Part shown: in pieces, positions 59,208-64,000 of the stretch
Position numbering within the stretch: position 1 is the first letter of the stretch
Layout of the letters: every line of letters begins with the position of its first letter
Assembly: GCF_009498275.1 (NCBI RefSeq)
Contig: NZ_CP045643.1
Coordinates: 4,526,001 to 4,590,000, forward strand
DNA from: Streptomyces fagopyri
GTDB lineage: Bacteria > Actinomycetota > Actinomycetes > Streptomycetales > Streptomycetaceae
Reading direction: 5' to 3'
Length of the DNA stretch: 64,000 bases
Position numbers and translations under genes: made by a program
The notes under the pieces: generated by a model
Told to the model about the DNA's origin: nothing
The model's database searches: none
What the model saw: the letters and a program-made list of their open reading frames with translations, nothing else

Positions 59208-59843
59208 TCAGTACGCCACCGACATCCGGGCACGCGGGTGGGTGGGCGTCTCCAGCTCGTCGACGAAGGCGACCGCGTAGTCCTCGGCGCTGATCCGGCT
59301 GTTGCCGTGGTCGTCGGTGAGCATCCGGTCGCCGCCCGTCCGGAACCGGCCGGTGCGCCGGCCGGGGCCGATCTCCGCGGCGGGCGAGACGTAGGTCCAG
59401 TCGAGGTCGTCGACGGTGCGGTAGTAGGTGAGGGCGTCGCGGTGGGCGCGCGCCTCCGCCAGCACGGCCTCGGGGAAGCCCGGCTGCTCGCAGAGTTCCT
59501 GTCCGGGCGCGACCTCCAGGCTGCCCGCGCCGCCGACGACCACGAGCCGTGCGACACCCGCCGCGCGCACACCCTCCACGAGCGCCCGGTTGAGGGCGAG
59601 GAAGGGGGCCGTGAGGTCCGTCGCGTCCCTCGGCGGCACGCACGCCGAGGCGACCGCGTCGGCGTCCGCCACCAGCTCGGTCACCTTCGCCACGTCGGCG
59701 GCGTCCGCGGCGGTGGCCGTGACCCCGGGCACCGGGGACTGCCCGGACCTGCTGACCGCCAGGACGTGGTGACCTCGCTCCGATGCCTCCGTGGCGATCC
59801 GGCTGCCGACCATGCCGGTGGCGCCGAAGAGTACGAGCTTCAT
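59208..59843 (-). CDS. NAD(P)-binding atypical SDR (211 aa)
   Basis: MKLVLFGATGMVGSRIATEA is the GxxGxxG Rossmann start of NmrA/BVR-B-like atypical SDRs. VARLVVVGGAGSLEVAPGQE and YRTVDDLDWTYVSPAAEIGP are family-typical, ending ISAEDYAVAFVDELETPTHP. No catalytic Tyr-x3-Lys is evident. It likely acts as an oxidoreductase or redox-sensing protein. The ATG has only a weak ribosome site. It follows the divergent promoter region of the membrane protein at 59948. Confidence 0.87.
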   Translation of the reverse strand: MKLVLFGATGMVGSRIATEASERGHHVLAVSRSGQSPVPGVTATAADAADVAKVTELVADADAVASACVPPRDATDLTAPFLALNRALVEGVRAAGVARLVVVGGAGSLEVAPGQELCEQPGFPEAVLAEARAHRDALTYYRTVDDLDWTYVSPAAEIGPGRRTGRFRTGGDRMLTDDHGNSRISAEDYAVAFVDELETPTHPRARMSVAY

Positions 59844-59947
59844 GGGAGTCAGCGAAACACGGGGCCGGAGCGCCCGCATCCCGACTTGCCAGGCGTCCGG
59901 GCGGGGTGTGCTCTGGTAGGCAGGGGCGAGGAGAGAGGAGTGCTCCC

Positions 59948-60403
59948 ATGGCTCACGCGGCACCTGCCTCATCGGCGTCAGGGGCACGGCACACAGCACG
60001 GACGCCACGGCCCTCGGACGTCTTCGACGCGCGCACCCACGCCGTCGCGCAGCTGGCGGTACCGGTGCTCGGCGGACTCGTCTACGGGCTCTGGGCGGCG
60101 TCCATCAACCGCGGCGGCGGACCGATCACCGGCTGGAACGTCCTGTTCGGGTTCGTGAGCGCGATCGTGTTCGCGGCGGTCTGCGTCGGCGTCCTCAGGG
60201 TGGCCCCGATGATGAGGCGCGAACTGCACGCGGTGCTGTGGGCCGTGTTCGCGGGCGTCGCGTTCGGCTTCATCTACAGCCAGGCCGACCACAGCGTGCT
60301 GCGGTCCACGATGATGTCGCTGGCGGTCGCGTTCGGTGTGTTCGCGGTGAACTTCTACCGCTTCTACACCCACGAGGACGGAGCCGGACATCCCGTGGGC
60401 TGA
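59948..60403 (+). CDS. Four-helix integral membrane protein (151 aa)
   Basis: ATG with GAGAGGAG upstream. After a hydrophilic N terminus, four helices: VAQLAVPVLGGLVYGLWAAS, VLFGFVSAIVFAAVCVGVLR, AVLWAVFAGVAFGFIYS and MMSLAVAFGVFAVNFYRFYT. It is a conserved-looking Streptomyces membrane protein of unknown function. A 34-nt perfect palindrome after the stop terminates it. Confidence 0.82.
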   Translation: MAHAAPASSASGARHTARTPRPSDVFDARTHAVAQLAVPVLGGLVYGLWAASINRGGGPITGWNVLFGFVSAIVFAAVCVGVLRVAPMMRRELHAVLWAVFAGVAFGFIYSQADHSVLRSTMMSLAVAFGVFAVNFYRFYTHEDGAGHPVG

Positions 60404-60427
60404 CGTCCCGCCCGCGTCGTACGTGAT

Positions 60428-60461
60428 GCACGAGACCCCGGCGGCCGCCGGGGTCTCGTGC
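60428..60461 (+). terminator. Perfect 34-nt palindrome (I-shaped terminator)
   Basis: GCACGAGACCCCGGCGG followed by its exact complement, with no loop bases and no T-run, 24 nt after the stop of the membrane protein. Confidence 0.8.
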
Positions 60462-60645
60462 GCCTCCCTCACTCACCCACGTCCCGGGACGCCGGCCCCA
60501 GGAGCCACGGGGCGTGACGGCCACGCCGGCTTCCTCCGGGTTCCAGGAAGCACCCGTTCGGGTGAGCCCTCCACCGGAGCGTGCGGAGCCCGTGTGCCGA
60601 CCGGGCTTCCAGGGGGAGCGGTCCGGGCCCCGTTCGGCTTGTCGC

Positions 60646-61605
60646 ATGCGCCCATATGCAGTCACACCGCTCGCGCTCTGCTCCGCCGGGGCTTTGCCTG
60701 AGGGGGTGTCCCCTCGTGCCCGGAGCGTCCTGTCGGCCGTTCTGATCGTCCTCGCCTGTCTGCTCGCGCCGCTCGGCGCGCTGTCGGGCTGGGCGATGTA
60801 CGGGATCGGCGACAGCGGGCGGTACGAGGCCACGATGACGCCCCTCGCCTCCGACTCGGACGTGCGGGAGGCGATCGCCTCGGCCGTCACGGACGGCATC
60901 CTGCGCGAGGTCCACGTGGGCGCGCCGCTCCAGAAGCCGGTCAACCACTTCGTGCGGGACGCGGTGCGTTCGTTCACCCACACCCCGGCGTTCCGCACGG
61001 CGTGGCAGGCGGCGAACCGGGCCGCGCACGACGCCGTGATGCGGGCGCTGCACAGCGACCGCGAGGAGGCCGTGACCATCGACCTGGCGCCGGTCGCCCA
61101 GCGAGTCAAGAGCCAACTGACGTTCGAACACATGCCGTTGGCGAACCGGATCCCCGTCGAGCACACCGAGATCACGGTGTTGCCGTCCGAGGACCTGAAC
61201 CAGCTCCGGAAGGGGTTCCACGTGCTTGAATTCGCCGGCTTCTGGCTGCCGGCCGCGGCAGCCGTCCTCGCCGTGACGGGCATCCTGGTCGCCGTGTGCC
61301 GCAGACGGGCGGTGCTGGCCACCGGGCTCGGCACGGCGCTGGGCGCCGCGCTGCTCGGTGTCGCGATCGCCGTCGGCCGCCGGCTCACGCTCGACGACCT
61401 GCCGGCCGACGTGTCGCCCAGCGCGGCGGGCGCGGTCTACGACGCCCTCACCGGCACCCTCCGTCTGGTCTCCTGGCTGCTGCTCGCCCTCGGTGTCACG
61501 GTCGCGTCGGCCGCGCTGCTCACGGCCGCGTACGGGCGACGCCGGCGAGCGTCCGCAGCGCCCGCGCAAGCTCAGGCGGACCAGCCGACGCGAGTCCGAG
61601 CCTGA
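60646..61605 (+). CDS. Membrane protein of unknown function (319 aa)
   Basis: One N-terminal helix (VLSAVLIVLACLLAPLGALS) is followed by an external domain of about 150 residues (LASDSDVREAIASAVTDGIL, FVRDAVRSFTHTPAFRTAWQ, AVTIDLAPVAQRVKSQL), then three C-terminal helices (WLPAAAAVLAVTGILVAVCR; LGTALGAALLGVAIAV; LVSWLLLALGVTVASAALL). The repeated 'AFRTAW / ANRAAH' region resembles proteins annotated only as integral membrane proteins in Streptomyces. The ATG at 60646 is uncertain (no clear ribosome site). Its 3' end overlaps that of the MocR gene by 86 nt. Confidence 0.75.
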   Translation: MRPYAVTPLALCSAGALPEGVSPRARSVLSAVLIVLACLLAPLGALSGWAMYGIGDSGRYEATMTPLASDSDVREAIASAVTDGILREVHVGAPLQKPVNHFVRDAVRSFTHTPAFRTAWQAANRAAHDAVMRALHSDREEAVTIDLAPVAQRVKSQLTFEHMPLANRIPVEHTEITVLPSEDLNQLRKGFHVLEFAGFWLPAAAAVLAVTGILVAVCRRRAVLATGLGTALGAALLGVAIAVGRRLTLDDLPADVSPSAAGAVYDALTGTLRLVSWLLLALGVTVASAALLTAAYGRRRRASAAPAQAQADQPTRVRA

Positions 61606-62887
61606 CGGCGTCCGGAGCGCCGGCGCCGGCCGCGAACGCCGCGCCCGGCGTGATCGCGATCCCGTGCGCCGCGGCCGCCGCCGTGAAGGTGTCGGCCCGC
61701 CAGGGCGGGGGCAGCTCCCACCAGGCGAAGTAGGACCGCGGGTCGGCCCGTACGGAGAACCCGGCGAGGTGCCGGGCGACGAGCCGCTGGCGGGCCGCCG
61801 CGTCCGCGCGCTTGGCGGTGACCAGCCGCTCCACCGTCCCGTCGGTGATCCAGCGGACCGCGGCCTCCAGGGCGAAGCGTCCCGCCGTCCACGCTCCGGA
61901 ACGCAGGGCCGCCGCGACGGCCTCGACCCGCTCCGGCGGGACCACGAGGATGCCCACCGTCAGTCCGGGCGCGACGCGCTTGGAGAGGCCGTCGACCACG
62001 TGGGTGCGCTCGGGGGCGTACGCGGCCAGGGGGTCCGGGACCCGCCGCCCGTCCTGGAGGAAGGACCAGATCCGGTCCTCGACGACGGGGAGGTCCGCGT
62101 CCCTGGCGACGGCGGCGAGTTCCCGGCGGCGGGCGTCACCCGCGGTCGCCGACGTCGGGTTGTGCAGCGTCGGCTGGACGTACAGGGCGGACAGCGGTGC
62201 CGAGCGGTGGGCCGCCGTGACCGCCTCCGGCCGCAGGCCCTCGTCGTCGGTGGCGAGCGGGACCAGTGTGATGCCCAGCCGGGTCGCGATCTCCTTGACC
62301 AGGGGATACGTCAGCGACTCGACGCCGACGCGGCCGCCCGGCCGGACGAGGGAGGCGAGCGCGGCGGCCACGGCCTGGCGCGCGTTGCCGGCGAAGGCCA
62401 GCCGGTCCGGGGCGGGCCGCCAGCCCGGGGTGGCGAGCAGGGCGGCGGCGGCCTCGCGGGCGGCGGGCGTGCCGGTGGCGGGCGCCGTGCGCAGGGAGTC
62501 CGTGAGCAGGTCCGGGCGCAGCAGCGGGGTGAGCGCGGGGGCGAGCAGTTCCGACTGGCCCGGTACGACGGGGTAGTTGAGCTCCAGATTGACGGGTGCG
62601 GCGGACTGATTGCCGAACTGTGCGGACGGGACGCCGAGTTCGGGGGGAGGTTCGGCGAGGGAGCGGCCCGAGGGGGCCGGGGCGGCCCGGACGAACGTGC
62701 CGCGGCCGACTTCGCCCACCACCAGCCCGCGGCGCACCAGTTCGGCGTAGACCCGCCCGGCGGTCGACCCGGCGATACCGCGCCGCCGGGCGAACACCCG
62801 CTGCGGGAGCAGTCGTTCGCCCGGCCCGAGCCGCCCGGCGGTGATGTCGTCGGCGAGCCGGTCGGCGATGCGCCGGTAGTCCTCCAT
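61520..62887 (-). CDS. MocR-type regulator: GntR HTH fused to PLP aminotransferase fold (455 aa)
   Basis: ATG with GAGGAGGT 6 nt upstream. Residues 1-70: winged HTH (YRRIADRLADDITAGRLGPG, RRRGIAGSTAGRVYAELVRR, GLVVGEVGRGTFV). Residues 100-455: fold type I aminotransferase with LTYPLVKEIATRLGI, VQPTLHNPTSA and the PLP-lysine motif HVVDGLSKRVAPGL. It probably senses PLP plus an amine or amino acid. It diverges from an alpha/beta hydrolase across 76 bp with two direct repeats, the usual MocR operator layout. Confidence 0.92.
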   Translation of the reverse strand: MEDYRRIADRLADDITAGRLGPGERLLPQRVFARRRGIAGSTAGRVYAELVRRGLVVGEVGRGTFVRAAPAPSGRSLAEPPPELGVPSAQFGNQSAAPVNLELNYPVVPGQSELLAPALTPLLRPDLLTDSLRTAPATGTPAAREAAAALLATPGWRPAPDRLAFAGNARQAVAAALASLVRPGGRVGVESLTYPLVKEIATRLGITLVPLATDDEGLRPEAVTAAHRSAPLSALYVQPTLHNPTSATAGDARRRELAAVARDADLPVVEDRIWSFLQDGRRVPDPLAAYAPERTHVVDGLSKRVAPGLTVGILVVPPERVEAVAAALRSGAWTAGRFALEAAVRWITDGTVERLVTAKRADAAARQRLVARHLAGFSVRADPRSYFAWWELPPPWRADTFTAAAAAHGIAITPGAAFAAGAGAPDAVRLGLASAGPPELARALRTLAGVARTRP

Positions 62888-62902
62888 GAGATACCTCCTC
62901 AC

Positions 62903-62937
62903 ATTGCACCGAGGGCAAAGATCTTATTGCACCGAGG
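62903..62937. promoter_or_regulatory. Direct repeat ATTGCACCGAGG, candidate MocR operator
   Basis: Identical 12-mers at 62903-62914 and 62926-62937, 23 bp start to start (about two helical turns), centred in the 76-bp divergent promoter of the MocR gene and the hydrolase. MocR proteins typically bind such direct repeats. Confidence 0.8.
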
Positions 62938-62963
62938 AGTTGGCCGGTCCTAGGGTCGTGACC

Positions 62964-63770
62964 ATGGCACCCTTCCTCGCGTACGAGGACAAAGGGGGCG
63001 CCGCCGCGTCGGCGCTGCCCCTCGTCCTGATCCACGGCCACCCCTTCGACCGCACCATGTGGGCTCCCCAGATCGCCGCCTTCTCGGCCGGGCGCCGGGT
63101 GATCGCACCGGACCTGCGCGGCTACGGCTCCTCCCCGGTGGTCCCCGGCGTCACCCTCCTGTCCACCTTCGCCCAGGACGTCGAGGCGCTCCTCGACGAA
63201 CTCGGCGTCGCCGAATGCGCCCTCGCCGGGCTCTCCATGGGCGGCCAGATCGCCATGGAGTGCTACCGGCTGTTCCCGGAGCGGATCCGCGCGCTGGTGC
63301 TGGCCGACACCTTCCCGGCGGCCGAGACCCCGGAGGGCCGGCTGACGCGGGCCGCGACGGCGGACCGGCTGCTGCGCGAGGGCATGGCGGGATACGCGGA
63401 CGAGGTGCTGTACAGGATGGTCGCCCCGTACGCCGACGAGCGCGTCGCGGCCCAGGTGCGCCGCATGATGACCGGCACGCCGGTCCAGGGCGCCGCGGCG
63501 GCCCTGCGCGGCCGGGCACTGCGCCCCGACTACCGCGACCTGCTGACCCGGGTCCAGGTCCCCGCGCTCGTCGTGGTCGGCGCCGACGACGAGTTCACCC
63601 CCGTCCGCGACGCGGAGGCGATGCACGCGGCGCTCCCCGACTCCACGCTGCGGGTGATCGCGTCGGCGGCACACCTGCCGAACCTGGAGCGGCCCGAGGA
63701 GTTCAACGCGGCGCTCGCCGTCTTCCTCGACCACCTCGACATGCCCGCCCCGGTCCACCCGGACAGGTGA
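62964..63770 (+). CDS. Alpha/beta hydrolase under MocR control (268 aa)
   Basis: ATG start (a GTG two codons earlier is possible). LVLIHGHPFDRTMWAPQI (oxyanion hole), nucleophile GLSMGGQIAMEC, acid LVVVGADDEFTPV and His AAHLPNLERPEEF are all present. It resembles 3-oxoadipate enol-lactonase and epoxide hydrolase-like members. Divergent from the MocR-type regulator, its likely controller. Confidence 0.9.
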   Translation: MAPFLAYEDKGGAAASALPLVLIHGHPFDRTMWAPQIAAFSAGRRVIAPDLRGYGSSPVVPGVTLLSTFAQDVEALLDELGVAECALAGLSMGGQIAMECYRLFPERIRALVLADTFPAAETPEGRLTRAATADRLLREGMAGYADEVLYRMVAPYADERVAAQVRRMMTGTPVQGAAAALRGRALRPDYRDLLTRVQVPALVVVGADDEFTPVRDAEAMHAALPDSTLRVIASAAHLPNLERPEEFNAALAVFLDHLDMPAPVHPDR

Positions 63771-63850
63771 CGCCCGTCCCCGCGCGAGCGCGCCGGCCGG
63801 TGTCCGAGAGAGGATTCGGGGATCCCACACGGGCGAGTGGAGGGCGGGGC

Positions 63851-64000
63851 GTGGACACTGCGGCAGCGGGGCGGGCGGACGACCGGCGGCCCCCCGGACG
63901 GAGGGCCGGACGGAGGGCCGGACGGAGGGCCGGACCCTGGATGTCCGGCGCGCTGCTCACCGGCCTGAGCGTCGTCGTCGGCTGCCGGGCGGCCGACACC
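63851..64000 (+). CDS. Membrane or exported protein, 5' part only (runs off the right edge)
   Basis: GTG preceded by GGAGGGCGGGG. Fifty codons are visible: a basic start with a threefold GRRAGRRAGRRAG repeat (encoded by three 12-bp units, about 63895-63935), then a hydrophobic segment MSGALLTGLSVVVGCRAADT. The Cys could be part of a lipobox, or the segment may be a first membrane helix. Too little is visible to name it. Confidence 0.6.
   Translation, partial: MDTAAAGRADDRRPPGRRAGRRAGRRAGPWMSGALLTGLSVVVGCRAADT

Overview
The window reads as Streptomyces chromosome. It has very high G+C, GTG starts are common, AGGAGG-type ribosome sites precede many genes, and the gene content is typical of the genus: ECF sigma/anti-sigma pairs, a PQQ-type Ser/Thr kinase, a DasR-type chitinase promoter, a CspA of the usual actinobacterial length, MocR and SpoIIE-type regulators. 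No rRNA, complete tRNA or CRISPR array was seen.

Left edge (1-7.2 kb): visibly less GC-rich than the rest and probably the end of an integrated element. It holds a two-gene caspase-like protease/P-loop NTPase system (a 1584-aa protein with a small EACC1-like partner) beside a divergent membrane-anchored protein. The stretch stops at the 3' half of a tRNA-Gly(CCC), still followed by a tRNA-type terminator. This is the usual scar of tRNA-targeted integration, so the intact tRNA should lie left of the window.

7.3-24.5 kb: envelope and secreted functions. These are a propeller/Ig-like secreted protein, a receptor Ser/Thr kinase, a lipoprotein, a polysaccharide deacetylase, a sugar-nucleotide epimerase, a GH18 chitinase with a DasR-like box inside its promoter, and a minus-strand SigK-type cluster (membrane molybdopterin oxidoreductase, fasciclin lipoprotein, sigK, rskA). 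An L,D-transpeptidase, a GT2 glycosyltransferase and a universal stress protein follow.

24.6-31.1 kb: a molybdenum/formate block. It contains an HTH-TOBE regulator, NAD-formate dehydrogenase, a LysR regulator, a small molybdopterin oxidoreductase and modABC. A matching 12-bp palindrome lies in the promoters of both the HTH-TOBE gene and modA, which suggests one molybdate-responsive regulon. ModC carries an unusual hexapeptide-repeat N terminus.

31.2-46.3 kb: an FkbM methyltransferase, an anti-sigma-type ATPase, cspA, small zinc-ribbon and lipoprotein genes, a MarR/hydrolase divergon with two palindromic operators, an ECF sigma coupled to a catalytically degenerate YkuD protein, and a four-gene overlapping operon (SigE-family sigma, membrane protein, class-A-PBP-like transglycosylase with a degraded transpeptidase, small Tudor-like protein). 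A TerD-nuclease fusion closes this part.

46.5-64 kb: an alkylsulfatase, and an XRE-TPR regulator divergent from a 60-aa exported peptide with six TTAA sites between them (a candidate peptide-signalling module). An M20 amidohydrolase follows, then a second caspase system (pseudocaspase, EACC1-like protein, membrane caspase-vWA protein, solute-binding lipoprotein), a SpoIIE phosphatase, membrane proteins, a MocR regulator divergent from a hydrolase over direct repeats, and the start of a further gene.

All functions are inferred from motifs read by eye; no database search was run.
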